64,000 bases of DNA from Flavobacterium rhamnosiphilum (lineage in GTDB: Bacteria > Bacteroidota > Bacteroidia > Flavobacteriales > Flavobacteriaceae): NCBI RefSeq assembly GCF_004349195.1, contig NZ_SMLG01000003.1:124001-188000 (forward strand), written 5' to 3'. Positions 30,136 to 39,519 of the stretch are shown here, piece after piece. The translations under genes and the position numbers were made by a program. The notes beneath the pieces were generated by a model, which worked only from the letters and a program-made list of their open reading frames with translations, had not been told where the DNA came from and made no database searches. Numbering within the stretch: position 1 is the first letter of the stretch; each line of letters begins with the position of its first letter.

Positions 30136-32013
30136 ATGAGTACTCAAAAAATACAGTTCAACATAAATACCTTTTTATTCAATAAAATAATGGCTATCGT
30201 TTTATTGATATCCGTTTCAGTAAATGCTCAAATTCAGAAAACCGAGCCTCCGTTTTGGTACGCTGGCATGCAAAATCCGGAGCTTCAGATTATGTTTTAC
30301 GGAAAAAATATTGCTCAAAATGAAGTTTCTGTTTCCAATAATATTGTTATAAAAGACATTAAAAAAACTGAAAATCCGAACTACGTTTTTGTAACCATCG
30401 ACACCAAAAATAGTCCTGCATCGGAATTGGTTTTCTCCTTTTCTAAAAACAAAAAAGTTGCTTTCACAAAAAAATATGCTTTAAAACAAAGGAGACCGAA
30501 TTCCGCTCAACGCAAAAGTTTCGATTCTTCGGATATGATGTATCTGCTTATGCCGGATCGTTTCGCTAACGGAAATCCAAACAACGACAATGACAAATCG
30601 GTTACTGAAAAAGCTAACAGAAGCTTACCCGGAGGACGCCACGGTGGCGATATTAAAGGAATGATACAACATCTGGATTATCTGCAAGAATTGGGAGTTA
30701 CTGCACTTTGGAGCACGCCACTCTGCGAAGACAACGACAAAGCGTATTCCTACCATACATACGGACAATCGGATGTGTACAAAATAGATCCGCGCTATGG
30801 AACCAATGAAGAGTATGTTCGCCTTTCGGCAGCATTGAAAAAGCGAAATATGAAATTGGTCAAAGATTATGTGACGAATCACTGGGGTGCCGAACATTGG
30901 ATGTACAAAGATTTGCCAACCTATGACTGGGTGCATCAATTCCCAGGATTTTCGCAATCGAACTACAGAATGACAACTCAATTTGATACCAATACTTCGG
31001 CAATTGATGCCAAAAACTGTATGGATGGATGGTTCGTTCCTTCAATGCCTGACTTGAATCAATCCAATCCTTTGGTTCTAAATTATCTTACCCAAAATGC
31101 CATTTGGTGGATTGAATACGCCGATTTAGACGGATTCAGAGTCGATACATACTCTTATAATGACAAAGTTGGAATTGCAAAATGGACCAAAGCAATTACA
31201 GACGAATACCCGAATTTCAACATCGTCGGAGAAGTTTGGATGCACGACCAAGCACAAATGTCCTACTGGCAAAAAGACAGTCCGATTAGCGCTATTCAAA
31301 GCTACAATTCCTATTTGCCAAGCGTAATGGATTTCACGTTGCACGATGCTTTCGGTAATGTTTTCAACGAAGACAAGGCTTCTTGGAGCGACGGAATGAT
31401 TAAGGTTTACGACAATTTCACGAATGATTTTTTATATGCAAATACGAATAACCTGTTGACTTTCGTCGAAAATCACGACACTGGAAGATTCAACCATATT
31501 TATAAAAATGATTTCAAAAAATACCAAATGGCAATGACTCTGATTGCTACAGTTCGTGGAATTCCGCAGACGTATTACGGTTCAGAAATCGGGATGGCCG
31601 GTGACAAAGGCAAAGGCGATGCAGACATCCGTCAAGATTTTCCGGGAGGTTGGGCTGGCGATACAAACAATGCATTCACAAAAGCAGGGAGAACCGAAGA
31701 ACAGAATAAATTCTTTGATTTTACATCGAAATTGTTTCAATGGAGAAAAGGAAAATCGGTAATCCATTTCGGAAAAATGACGCATTACATTCCTGAAAAT
31801 AATGTCTATGTTTATTTTAGATATAACGAGAAGGAAACCGTTATGGTGGTCATCAACAATACTGCGGAAGCAAAAACATTCAAAACAAATCGTTTTCAGG
31901 AAAACATCAAAAATTTCAAATCCGGAAAAGATGTTTTGACAGGAAAAGCATTCGATTTGAAAGACGAGATTTCATTGGATGGAAAATCGGTTCTGATTTT
32001 AGAATTGAATTAA
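30136..32013 (+). CDS. susA: Periplasmic GH13 amylase / neopullulanase (SusA-like)
   Basis: A 625-residue GH13 enzyme. An extended N-terminus precedes the signal peptide MAIVLLISVSVNAQ, so translation may start at 30190 rather than 30136. After an N-terminal Ig-like domain (PPFWYAGMQNPELQIMFYG) comes the barrel with VKDYVTNHWG, DGFRVDTYSY (nucleophile Asp337), GEVWMHD (acid Glu366) and FVENHDTGRF (Asp448). The N domain and motifs are those of cyclomaltodextrinase/neopullulanase-type SusA. It should act in the periplasm with the GH97 enzyme. It is the last gene of the rightward sugar group; a strong terminator follows. Confidence 0.88.
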   Translation: MSTQKIQFNINTFLFNKIMAIVLLISVSVNAQIQKTEPPFWYAGMQNPELQIMFYGKNIAQNEVSVSNNIVIKDIKKTENPNYVFVTIDTKNSPASELVFSFSKNKKVAFTKKYALKQRRPNSAQRKSFDSSDMMYLLMPDRFANGNPNNDNDKSVTEKANRSLPGGRHGGDIKGMIQHLDYLQELGVTALWSTPLCEDNDKAYSYHTYGQSDVYKIDPRYGTNEEYVRLSAALKKRNMKLVKDYVTNHWGAEHWMYKDLPTYDWVHQFPGFSQSNYRMTTQFDTNTSAIDAKNCMDGWFVPSMPDLNQSNPLVLNYLTQNAIWWIEYADLDGFRVDTYSYNDKVGIAKWTKAITDEYPNFNIVGEVWMHDQAQMSYWQKDSPISAIQSYNSYLPSVMDFTLHDAFGNVFNEDKASWSDGMIKVYDNFTNDFLYANTNNLLTFVENHDTGRFNHIYKNDFKKYQMAMTLIATVRGIPQTYYGSEIGMAGDKGKGDADIRQDFPGGWAGDTNNAFTKAGRTEEQNKFFDFTSKLFQWRKGKSVIHFGKMTHYIPENNVYVYFRYNEKETVMVVINNTAEAKTFKTNRFQENIKNFKSGKDVLTGKAFDLKDEISLDGKSVLILELN

Positions 32014-32063
32014 AACCTAAATTCCAGAACAGAACTGAAAAGAGATTAAATTTAATTTTCATC

Positions 32064-32095
32064 AAAACGCCTTTAGAAATGAAGGCGTTTTTTTT
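32064..32095 (+). terminator. Terminator after susA-like gene
   Basis: Ten-bp stem AAAACGCCTT/AAGGCGTTTT (32064-32073 with 32082-32091), then eight T residues in total. Confidence 0.88.
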
Positions 32096-32125
32096 ATGTT
32101 TACCTTTACCAGAAAATAGACAACA

Positions 32126-32803
32126 ATGCTCAAAATTGGACATCGTGGCGCAAAAGGATATGAACCGGAGAACACCTTTATTTCGTTCCAAAAAGCATTA
32201 GACATGCAAGTGGACGGGATTGAACTCGATGTACATTTGAGCGCCGATGGCGAAATAATTGTTATTCACGACGAAACCATTGACAGAACAACCAATGGAA
32301 AAGGCTTTATAAATACATTATCTTTGCGAGAATTGAACGTTTTTCGAATAAATGGAGTACATAAAATTCCAACGCTGAAGGAAGTTTTTGATTTGGTAAA
32401 CCAAGATTGTTTTATCAATATTGAACTTAAAAGTTATGAAGCGGCAGATAAAGTGGTTTCTCTCATTGAGAAATATGTTGCTAAAAAAGGGTGGAAATAC
32501 GATTCTTTTTTAATTTCCAGTTTCGATTGGAATGCGCTGCAACAAGTGGCGTTTTTGAATGATAAAATTCCAATTGGCGTTTTAACAGAAACCGATTTAG
32601 ACTTGGCGTTGGCTTTCGCCAAATTCATTCAGGCAAAGTCCATTCATCCGCATTTTCATTTATTAACAAAAGAAAATACGGCTCAAATGCAACAAAAAGG
32701 ATTGCAGGTTTTCCCTTGGACCATAAATGAATTAGAAGATATTCAAAAAATAAAAACATTCAACATAAACGGAATCATCACTGATTTCCCAAATAGAATA
32801 TGA
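32126..32803 (+). CDS. Glycerophosphodiester phosphodiesterase
   Basis: A 225-residue GDPD-family protein. It hydrolyses glycerophosphodiesters from phospholipid turnover to glycerol 3-phosphate and an alcohol. Metal/catalytic motifs: IGHRGAKGYEPENT with catalytic His, ELDVHLSADGEIIVIHDETIDRTT with Glu/Asp metal ligands and the second His, and INIELKS. There is no signal peptide, so it is a cytoplasmic UgpQ-type enzyme. Its stop overlaps the next start by ATGA. Confidence 0.92.
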   Translation: MLKIGHRGAKGYEPENTFISFQKALDMQVDGIELDVHLSADGEIIVIHDETIDRTTNGKGFINTLSLRELNVFRINGVHKIPTLKEVFDLVNQDCFINIELKSYEAADKVVSLIEKYVAKKGWKYDSFLISSFDWNALQQVAFLNDKIPIGVLTETDLDLALAFAKFIQAKSIHPHFHLLTKENTAQMQQKGLQVFPWTINELEDIQKIKTFNINGIITDFPNRI

Positions 32804-34017
32804 ATCAAAATTTTGACATTATAATAGTAGGTGGCGGCGCTGCAGGATTTTTTACAGCAATCAACATTGTGGAAAAAAATCCAAAACTAAAAGTAGCCAT
32901 TCTGGAACGCGGTACAGAAGTACTGAATAAAGTTCGCATTTCCGGTGGTGGAAGATGCAACGTGACACACGCTTGTTTCGAACCGAACGAATTGGTGAAG
33001 TTTTATCCGCGTGGCGAAAAAGAATTACGAGGACCTTTTCATCAGTTTTGTTCTGGCGACACCATTGAATGGTTCGAGAAACATGACGTAGAACTCAAAA
33101 TTGAAGCTGACGGACGCATGTTTCCGGTTTCGAATTCGTCTCAAACGATTATTGATTGTTTCCTGAAAGCTACACAAAAACTGGGAATTGCAGTACTTAC
33201 AGGAGAAAGTGTGCAATCTATTTTCAAAAAAGATAATCTATGGAAAATAGAAACCCAAAATGAAAATTATCTTGTCGAAAAACTAATTTTAGCTACAGGC
33301 AGTAATCCTAAAGTATGGGAAATGCTACAAACTTTTGGTCATGCGGTGGTCAGTCCGGTTCCTTCCCTATTTACTTTCAACATCAAAGATGCCAGAATAA
33401 AAGAATTACCCGGCGTAGCAGCACAAGTTACCGTAAAGGTAAAAGACACCAAACTCACCTCTACAGGACCTTTGTTAATTACCCATTGGGGAATGAGCGG
33501 TCCTGCAATTTTAAAACTCTCCGCTTGGGGAGCCCGAATTTTATTCGATAAAAATTATCAGTTTACCATTTTTGTAAATTGGTTGAATGATGCCGACACA
33601 GCGGATGTCGAGAAAAAGCTGAAAGAATTAAAACAAGAACACGCGAAAAAATCGGTTTCAAAAAAATCCCCATTCCAATTAACCAATAGATTATGGGAAA
33701 GTTTAGTACTCGCTTCAGGAATTGAAGGTGAAACTAAATGGGCCGATTTGTCAAAAATACAATTGCAAAATCTAACCAATCAATTAACGAATAGTACTTT
33801 TCAGGTCAACGGAAAAAGCACTTTCAAGGAAGAGTTTGTGACTGCCGGCGGAATTGATTTAAAAGAAATCAACTTCAAAACGATGGAAAGCAAACTGCAC
33901 GAAAACCTTTATTTTGCAGGTGAAATCGTGAATATTGATGCGATTACGGGCGGATTCAATTTCCAGAATGCGTGGACAGGCGGGTTTATTTTGGCGAATG
34001 CTATTGCCAATACTTAG
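32800..34017 (+). CDS. HI0933-family flavoprotein (BaiN/YhiN-like)
   Basis: A 405-residue FAD-dependent oxidoreductase-like protein. It has the dinucleotide-binding DIIIVGGGAAGFFTAINI (residues 5-22), the family segment KVRISGGGRCNVTHA, EADGRMFPVSNSSQTIIDC, LILATGSNP, and the C-terminal FAGEIVNIDAITGGFNFQNAW with the last FAD contact. The family is widespread; activity is mostly unassigned. Coupled by ATGA overlap to the phosphodiesterase gene. Its last ~100 nt reappear as a diverged remnant at 37624-37731. Confidence 0.92.
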   Translation: MNQNFDIIIVGGGAAGFFTAINIVEKNPKLKVAILERGTEVLNKVRISGGGRCNVTHACFEPNELVKFYPRGEKELRGPFHQFCSGDTIEWFEKHDVELKIEADGRMFPVSNSSQTIIDCFLKATQKLGIAVLTGESVQSIFKKDNLWKIETQNENYLVEKLILATGSNPKVWEMLQTFGHAVVSPVPSLFTFNIKDARIKELPGVAAQVTVKVKDTKLTSTGPLLITHWGMSGPAILKLSAWGARILFDKNYQFTIFVNWLNDADTADVEKKLKELKQEHAKKSVSKKSPFQLTNRLWESLVLASGIEGETKWADLSKIQLQNLTNQLTNSTFQVNGKSTFKEEFVTAGGIDLKEINFKTMESKLHENLYFAGEIVNIDAITGGFNFQNAWTGGFILANAIANT

Positions 34018-34057
34018 ATAAGAAGTTGCAAAATCCAATCCTAATTTGAAAATACGA

Positions 34058-34104
34058 TTTAAAAAAGGGTTTGATTTTTATTTAAAATCAAACCCTTTTT
34101 TAAA
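34058..34104. terminator. Bidirectional terminator
   Basis: A 21-bp perfect stem (34058-34078 with 34084-34104) with a 5-nt loop; A tract on one side and T tract on the other. It serves the flavoprotein gene and perhaps the convergent lipoprotein gene. Confidence 0.88.
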
Positions 34105-34179
34105 CTTCTGAAAAAAACACATTTATAAAAGATTTAAAACATACTTATCCAACGTTTCCGTAATTATGTGAATCAAGGC

Positions 34180-34896
34180 TTAAAGGGCTCTTTTTCCGCT
34201 AAAAGTACCTTTATCGCCATCTGTGTTTTCCCAAGTTCCATTTATATTTTCGTCCGTTATGGTACCTTTAAAAGAACCATTTCCTGCCGTTCCCATAAAT
34301 GTATTTAGCAATACACTTCCTGTCATTGACACCGGTTCCTCATTAGACACTGGTCTTGCAGCTAAACCAATAAGCTTATCTTTTGACAAACTCATGTTGA
34401 ATGGCTCATAATTTTTTTTATCTAAACCAGTATAGGTCCCAATGTAACATTTTACAATTTTATCTGAATATTCCTTCTGTATTTCAATACCAGCTAATGG
34501 ATGTCCAATAATTATAATGTTCGTAATATTTGGTTCTTCACCCGAAGCACTAACATTGAAATCAAATGAAGAAGCTCCATTTGTAAAAGTTAATCCAATA
34601 GTAACCTGACCGTTGGCACTGGTTTCTGTAGCTGTGTAAGTATACGCTTTCCCGTCAATAGTTAAAACTGCAGATTTGGTATTGTCATCATTAAGATTGA
34701 TTACTATTGTTCCGGTAGAACCCGTAAACACTCCTTTGTAGGTGCCAAAATTGCTTCCGTCGAATTTTGCAAGCGCAGTTGGAGTTTCTGAAAATTTAGG
34801 TTGAGACGAATCATCATTAGAACACGAAAATGTCAATGTACTAATTAATAGTAGTGCCAAAAAAGTTTTTAGAATAGCTTTCATGCTGTTTTTCAT
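34180..34896 (-). CDS. Hypothetical lipoprotein
   Basis: A 238-residue protein not recognised. The signal peptide ends in lipobox LTFSC (Cys25 or Cys21 if translation starts at the second Met, 34884), followed by SNDDSS, a common acidic linker in Bacteroidetes lipoproteins. The rest is rich in Thr/Gly/Asn with repeated strand patterns (GTYKGVFTGSTGTIVINL, GSFKGTITDENINGTWENTDGDKGTFSG), suggesting beta-sheets. It is a single-gene unit convergent with the flavoprotein gene and divergent from the sensor kinase. Confidence 0.78.
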   Translation of the reverse strand: MKNSMKAILKTFLALLLISTLTFSCSNDDSSQPKFSETPTALAKFDGSNFGTYKGVFTGSTGTIVINLNDDNTKSAVLTIDGKAYTYTATETSANGQVTIGLTFTNGASSFDFNVSASGEEPNITNIIIIGHPLAGIEIQKEYSDKIVKCYIGTYTGLDKKNYEPFNMSLSKDKLIGLAARPVSNEEPVSMTGSVLLNTFMGTAGNGSFKGTITDENINGTWENTDGDKGTFSGKRAL

Positions 34897-35058
34897 AATT
34901 TCTATAATTTAATTTGCCTACTCTATAAAACCCTTTTCGGCTAACGGGCTTATTTATCAATCCCTTATCTTTACTTAGTTTCTAATATATTTACAAATCT
35001 CAACATATCGTCAAGGGTAAACAATACCTAAGAGTAGGTATATTTACACAAACTATTT

Positions 35059-36960
35059 ATGATACATTTGCGTATGCCAAAAAACACCGTAATTCTGCTT
35101 ATGTACTTTGCTTTCAGCACAATGTTTGCCCAAAACAACTTGGATACGCTCAAAGTAAACGGTGCTAATACAATTCTTTTGGGGAATTATTATCACTCGT
35201 TTGAAGATGTCTCCAACGCTATGACGGCAGATCAATTAGTGAACAAATTGACCAATAATGAGTTTAAACCCGTACACAAAGATTCCAGAATATTTAACGG
35301 AGGCTTCACCAAAAGCACCTTCTGGCTCGCTTTGAAAGTAACCAATACCGCTTTGACAGATCAATCGTATGCTTGGAATTTTTATAATGACGGGATTTCT
35401 TTTGATTTTTTTGAAATAAAAAACAAAAAATCACAGTTTATTGAAAGCATTTCGGCACATAAACCATTAGAAGAAAGGAAATTTAAAGTACTGTTCCCTT
35501 GTTTGAAAATCGACTTTAAACCCACCGAAACAAAACTTTTATTGGTAAAAATAAAGCCCACAATTAAAAATAACATTTACACCACTTCGGACTTTACAAC
35601 AGTCGAAGATTATTTCTTCTTCAACCAATTTGAAGGCTTATTTTTCGGTCTTTTTTTAGGCTTTTTAGCACTTGCTTTACTGACTAATGTCTTCTTATTT
35701 ATCCTTTTGAGAAATAAAATTTATGTATACCTCGTTTTTTACTTGACCTTCTTATTATTCTTTTTTATTAGAGAACATCTTTATGATGCGGTACTGCTTC
35801 CAAAAACGATATTGAAATATGAGGTTTTAATTTCCAAGAATTTTTTTTCGAGTATGGCACTGTTCTTTTTTATTAAAGTGTTCTTACTTTTTACAAATTA
35901 CAAAACAAAGTACCCTAAAATATATCCTTTTATAAATTACATCAATTTAGCCATGTTAGCAATGAGCATAGTATTGCTTATTAGTAGTCTAATGTTTGCT
36001 TCTCAAAATGAAGTCCTGAGACAAATTAGAAGTTGCTCCTACAACCTATTTTATCTGTCTTTAACGGTATATTTACTGGCTCTAATCTATGCTTTAGTTA
36101 AAAAGAACAAAACAGCTTATGCTTTTTTAGTTTCAAACCTATTCATGTTTTTATCCGTTGTTTTTTTAATTTTACATAAATTTGGAATAGCTACTTTCGG
36201 AGAAATCAGACATTTAAACGGAATTAAAATTTCTTTCTTAATAGAGATAACGCTGCTTACAGCCTTTTTTGTTTATGGACACAAAAAAGAAAGAGATAAT
36301 TTTATAGCACTTCAATTAGAGGGAATCAAGGTTAATGCAGATTTAACGTCTAAAATTTTAAAAGTACAAGAAGACGAAAGAGAATCAATCGCACGAGATT
36401 TACACGATGAAGTTGGCAGCGGATTAACCGTTCTACGATTAATGATTGAGAATTATTTCAATGATTCACAAAAAAATGACAACAATGGCGCCAAACAAAA
36501 AATCATTTCCAATCTAAAAACGATTTATGAAGAAGTTCGAGACATTAGCCAATTAATGATGCCAGAATGTTTTGATTATTCTGATCTAAAAGAAATTGTA
36601 GAAGAAAAAATACAAATTTATCAGAGTAGTTATCCAACCATTTTATTTTCTTTTAACCACACCGGCGATTTTGAAACTCTCGAAAAAAGCAAACAAACAC
36701 ATCTCTATAGAATCATTATCGAAATCATACACAATGCCATCAAACATGCCATTGCAACCAAAATAGACATTCAAATCTACATCGAAAACAATGAAATAGA
36801 AATTATAATAGAAGACAACGGGATTGGATTCAAAAAAGACAAAATCAATAACGGGATTGGATTATCAAATGTTCAAACCCGAATAAAATACCTCAAAGGA
36901 ACTTACTCTTGTGATACAAATACAGATGGAACTATTTTTATTATTCAAATACCATTATAA
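35059..36960 (+). CDS. 7TM-DISM sensor histidine kinase
   Basis: A 633-residue sensor. Signal peptide, then a periplasmic 7TMR-DISM extracellular beta-domain (about 25-175; NGGFTKSTFWLALKVTN), seven helices (about 185-410), a coiled coil, HisKA_3 with SIARDLHDEVGSG (His449) and an HATPase domain with EIIHNAIKHA and NGIGLSNVQTRI. The periplasmic fold often binds carbohydrates or related ligands. Another in-frame ATG at 35074 begins directly at the signal peptide. Its stop overlaps the regulator start in TAATG. Confidence 0.92.
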   Translation: MIHLRMPKNTVILLMYFAFSTMFAQNNLDTLKVNGANTILLGNYYHSFEDVSNAMTADQLVNKLTNNEFKPVHKDSRIFNGGFTKSTFWLALKVTNTALTDQSYAWNFYNDGISFDFFEIKNKKSQFIESISAHKPLEERKFKVLFPCLKIDFKPTETKLLLVKIKPTIKNNIYTTSDFTTVEDYFFFNQFEGLFFGLFLGFLALALLTNVFLFILLRNKIYVYLVFYLTFLLFFFIREHLYDAVLLPKTILKYEVLISKNFFSSMALFFFIKVFLLFTNYKTKYPKIYPFINYINLAMLAMSIVLLISSLMFASQNEVLRQIRSCSYNLFYLSLTVYLLALIYALVKKNKTAYAFLVSNLFMFLSVVFLILHKFGIATFGEIRHLNGIKISFLIEITLLTAFFVYGHKKERDNFIALQLEGIKVNADLTSKILKVQEDERESIARDLHDEVGSGLTVLRLMIENYFNDSQKNDNNGAKQKIISNLKTIYEEVRDISQLMMPECFDYSDLKEIVEEKIQIYQSSYPTILFSFNHTGDFETLEKSKQTHLYRIIIEIIHNAIKHAIATKIDIQIYIENNEIEIIIEDNGIGFKKDKINNGIGLSNVQTRIKYLKGTYSCDTNTDGTIFIIQIPL

Positions 36961-37583
36961 TGGAAAAATCATACAATATTTTCATCGTAGACGACCACAC
37001 CCTTTTTTGTGATGGATTACAAAACATTATAGACAGAAACCAAATAGGAGTCGTAACTGCAATACTCAACAACGGTAAGTCTCTATTAAGTCATTTGAAT
37101 TTATCTATTCCAGATTTAATTATTTTAGATTTAAACATGCCTGAATTAAATGGTTTTGAAGCCACTAAAAAGATTAGAAAAAACTACCCAGGCATAAAAA
37201 TTTTAGTTGTTTCAATGAAAGAAGAAATAAAATTAATTAAAGAACTAAAAACAATGGGAATCTCTGGTTATTTAACCAAATTCATTGGAGAATCCGATTT
37301 AATTGAAGCTGTTGAAAACATCAAAAATGGTAATCCCCATTTTCCTATTCTGGACCATTTTGACAAAACGTTATTAGAAAAAAAGAAGGACAATATCAAC
37401 ATCACAGAAAGTGAAATCCGAATAATGAGGCTCGTAATTGAGGGCTTCTCATCAAAGGAGATTGCTGGCCAACTCCATCTAAGTGTTCACACGGTTAATA
37501 CACATAGAAAAAATATTATTAGAAAAACATCATTAAAAAACACTGCTGCAATGATGAATTTTGTAAAAAAAAATGGATTATAA
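36960..37583 (+). CDS. NarL/LuxR-family response regulator
   Basis: A 207-residue partner of the upstream HisKA_3 kinase. Receiver domain 1-125 with DD at 11-12 and phospho-acceptor Asp57 (LDLNMPE), then a LuxR-type HTH (about 142-202: ITESEIRIMRLVIEGFSSKEI, AGQLHLSVHTVNTHRKNI, quoted in parts). Coupled by a 1-nt stop/start overlap. Target genes are unknown; the neighbouring tandem paralogues and lipoprotein are candidates by position only. Confidence 0.93.
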   Translation: MEKSYNIFIVDDHTLFCDGLQNIIDRNQIGVVTAILNNGKSLLSHLNLSIPDLIILDLNMPELNGFEATKKIRKNYPGIKILVVSMKEEIKLIKELKTMGISGYLTKFIGESDLIEAVENIKNGNPHFPILDHFDKTLLEKKKDNINITESEIRIMRLVIEGFSSKEIAGQLHLSVHTVNTHRKNIIRKTSLKNTAAMMNFVKKNGL

Positions 37584-37623
37584 TCTTCAGTATTCCTTCA
37601 AAACCATGAAAATAAAGTTCTAC

Positions 37624-37731
37624 TAAAACCTTCATTCTGCTGGTGAAATTGTCAATATTGATACGATTACAGGCGGATTCAATTTCCAGAATGCGTGGAC
37701 AAGCGGGTTTATTGTGGCGAATGCTATTTAG
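37624..37731 (+). pseudogene. 3' remnant of HI0933-family flavoprotein gene
   Basis: About 107 nt nearly identical to the end of the flavoprotein gene (33902-34006), with about ten mismatches. In frame it reads GEIVNIDTITGGFNFQNAW, SGFIVANAI and stop, against GEIVNIDAITGGFNFQNAW, GGFILANAI in the intact copy. No upstream part of the gene is present. It is either the scar of a lost paralogue or of a duplication around 34.0-37.7 kb. Confidence 0.85.
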
Positions 37732-37753
37732 ACCAAAATCGTTGTACTGCAAA

Positions 37754-37919
37754 ACTTTAATTAAGAGAACTTTAGTTTTTGATTAACAGGAATTTATTAT
37801 TTTGTTTTGATTTTCATAGAATGATTTCAATATGTTTGTAATTAAAATATTACGAATGATTAAAAACTACTTTTTTGTTTCCTTACTGATTTTTGTATTT
37901 CAATCTGGTTTTTCACAAA
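37754..37919 (+). repeat. Direct repeat, copy 1 (promoter plus signal peptide)
   Basis: Matches 38680-38845 at an offset of 926 nt with only a few substitutions. It covers the untranslated region, the promoter and the codons for the signal peptide of the first paralogue. Confidence 0.9.
37806..37838 (+). promoter_or_regulatory. Promoter of first tandem paralogue
   Basis: TTTG at 37806-37809, 21 nt, then TATGTTTG at 37831-37838. The upstream ATG at 37832 lies inside this -7 element, which argues for translation starting at 37856. Confidence 0.7.
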
Positions 37920-38590
37920 CCGAAAAAACACTCAAAGGCAAAGTCATGTTCGACAATTTCTTACTGCAAAATGTCGATGTAATCAATAAAACAACCCAAA
38001 AAAGTACTACTACCGATATCAAAGGTGAGTTTGTATTATCAGCCAAAGTCAATGACAGTATTATTTTTTACAGAAAAGAATATTATTTAAAAGGGATCCA
38101 ATTAAGTCCAAACGATATTGCGACCAACAAAATATCAGTTTCAATGGTAAAAAAACCCGAAGAACTGGAAGAAATTATAATTAGACAAATTCCAAATATT
38201 GATTGGAAATTAGATACAAAATGGGAACAAGTAAAAAGAGATGAGATTACTGCCGAAAGAACTGAAAACAGATTAAAAAACACAAGGATTGACGACCTTT
38301 CCATTGATAAAGGACTGAATTTAGCTCGAATTGGAAAAACAATATTTAAACTTTTGGTAAAAGAAACATCTGGTGACAAAGCACCTCAAATTGAATTCAA
38401 ACAATTGGCAAGAAGCAGCTGTGACGAAAAGTTTTATCTTGAAAACTTAAAATTAAAACCAGATGAAATAGACCTGTTTCTTCAATTTTGTGATGCAGAT
38501 CCAAAATCGAAAACACTATTAGAGAACAATAATATCTTATCGATGATGGATTTTTTATATGCCAAGAACATTGAATTCAAAAAACTATAA
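37856..38590 (+). CDS. Secreted carboxypeptidase-regulatory-like protein, paralogue 1
   Basis: A 244-residue exported protein of unknown function. Signal peptide MIKNYFFVSLLIFVFQSGFS, then a CarboxypepD_reg-like/CNA-B-type beta-sandwich (about 24-100: LKGKVMFDNFLLQNVDVIN, GEFVLSAKVNDSIIFY) as found at the N-terminus of TonB-dependent receptors, then a charged helical tail ending FLYAKNIEFKKL. There is no barrel or plug. The start at 37856 is chosen because the earlier ATG falls in the promoter. A tandem paralogue follows; 5' and 3' ends of the two are almost identical while the middles differ. Confidence 0.75.
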   Translation: MIKNYFFVSLLIFVFQSGFSQTEKTLKGKVMFDNFLLQNVDVINKTTQKSTTTDIKGEFVLSAKVNDSIIFYRKEYYLKGIQLSPNDIATNKISVSMVKKPEELEEIIIRQIPNIDWKLDTKWEQVKRDEITAERTENRLKNTRIDDLSIDKGLNLARIGKTIFKLLVKETSGDKAPQIEFKQLARSSCDEKFYLENLKLKPDEIDLFLQFCDADPKSKTLLENNNILSMMDFLYAKNIEFKKL

Positions 38591-38679
38591 AGACTTTAAA
38601 AAAAGAAAATTGTTTTCATTTACAATTTTCTACTACAAACTGAACTAAAAATGAAAGACTAAAGCAATTATCCTACAAG

Positions 38680-38845
38680 ACTTTAATTAAGAGAACTTTA
38701 GTTTTTGATTAACAGGAATTTATTATTCTGTTTTGATTTTCATTGAATGATTTCAATATGTTTGTAATTAAAATATTACGAATGATTAAAAACTACTTTT
38801 TTGTTTCCTTATTGGTTTTTGTGTTTCAATCTGGTTTTTCACAAT
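38680..38845 (+). repeat. Direct repeat, copy 2 (promoter plus signal peptide)
   Basis: Second copy of the 37754-37919 block. A further conserved block of about 110 nt ends both genes (38480-38590 and 39409-39519). Confidence 0.9.
38732..38764 (+). promoter_or_regulatory. Promoter of second tandem paralogue
   Basis: TTTG at 38732-38735, 21 nt, TATGTTTG at 38757-38764; copied with the direct repeat. Confidence 0.7.
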
Positions 38846-39519
38846 CAGAAAAACTAATTAGCGGCAAAGTTTTACACGAACAATTTCCTGTCGGAAAAGT
38901 CGAAGTTGCTAATTTCAGTTCTAAAAAAACTACTATTACAAATGCCTCTGGAGAATTTTCTATGTTAGTAAAAGCGGGTGATGAACTCATTTTTATTTCA
39001 AAAGACCATGATATTAAAAAAATTGCATTGGATCAAAAGACCATTAACAAAAGTAATCTTATAATTTTGTTAATCCTAAAACCAGAACAATTAGAAGAAG
39101 TTGTGGTTACAAAAATGCCTTCCATTAAATTAAGTACCGATAAAGCGTATGAACAAGGAAAGTTGGATAAATTGGCTTTAGAGAAAGCTGCAAAAAGGCT
39201 AAAAACGGGTGTTTACGATGGAACTATTGAAAATGGAATGGATTTTATTCGAATTGGTAAAATGATTTATAATTTATTCAAAAAAGAAAAAGAGAAAGTT
39301 AAAAAAACTGTTCCTCAAATTGAGTTTAAAGCATTAGCGACAACTACCTGCGATCAAAAATTTTATATTGAAACTTTAAAATTAAAACCAGAGGAAATAT
39401 CCCTTTTTCTTCAATTTTGTGATGCAGATCCAAAATCGAAAACACTATTAGAGAACAGTAATATCTTATCGATGATGGATTTTTTATCGACCAAGAATAT
39501 TGAATTTAAGAAGCTATAA
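38782..39519 (+). CDS. Secreted carboxypeptidase-regulatory-like protein, paralogue 2
   Basis: A 245-residue relative of the preceding gene with the same signal peptide, a CarboxypepD_reg-like domain (ISGKVLHEQFPVGKVEVANF, SGEFSMLVKAGDELIFI) and the same C-terminal block (LFLQFCDADPKSKTLLEN). The central ~130 residues have diverged strongly and include a Lys-rich FKKEKEKVKKTVPQIEFKAL. The start at 38782 is preferred over 38743 and 38758 because the promoter covers those. Role unknown; both proteins probably act in the periplasm or at the outer membrane. Confidence 0.75.
   Translation: MIKNYFFVSLLVFVFQSGFSQSEKLISGKVLHEQFPVGKVEVANFSSKKTTITNASGEFSMLVKAGDELIFISKDHDIKKIALDQKTINKSNLIILLILKPEQLEEVVVTKMPSIKLSTDKAYEQGKLDKLALEKAAKRLKTGVYDGTIENGMDFIRIGKMIYNLFKKEKEKVKKTVPQIEFKALATTTCDQKFYIETLKLKPEEISLFLQFCDADPKSKTLLENSNILSMMDFLSTKNIEFKKL

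Noticed and set aside
35061..35070. TACATTTG as the promoter -7 of the 7TM-DISM kinase gene
   Set aside because: It overlaps the first codons and would leave no leader before either possible start; no -33 element at proper distance.
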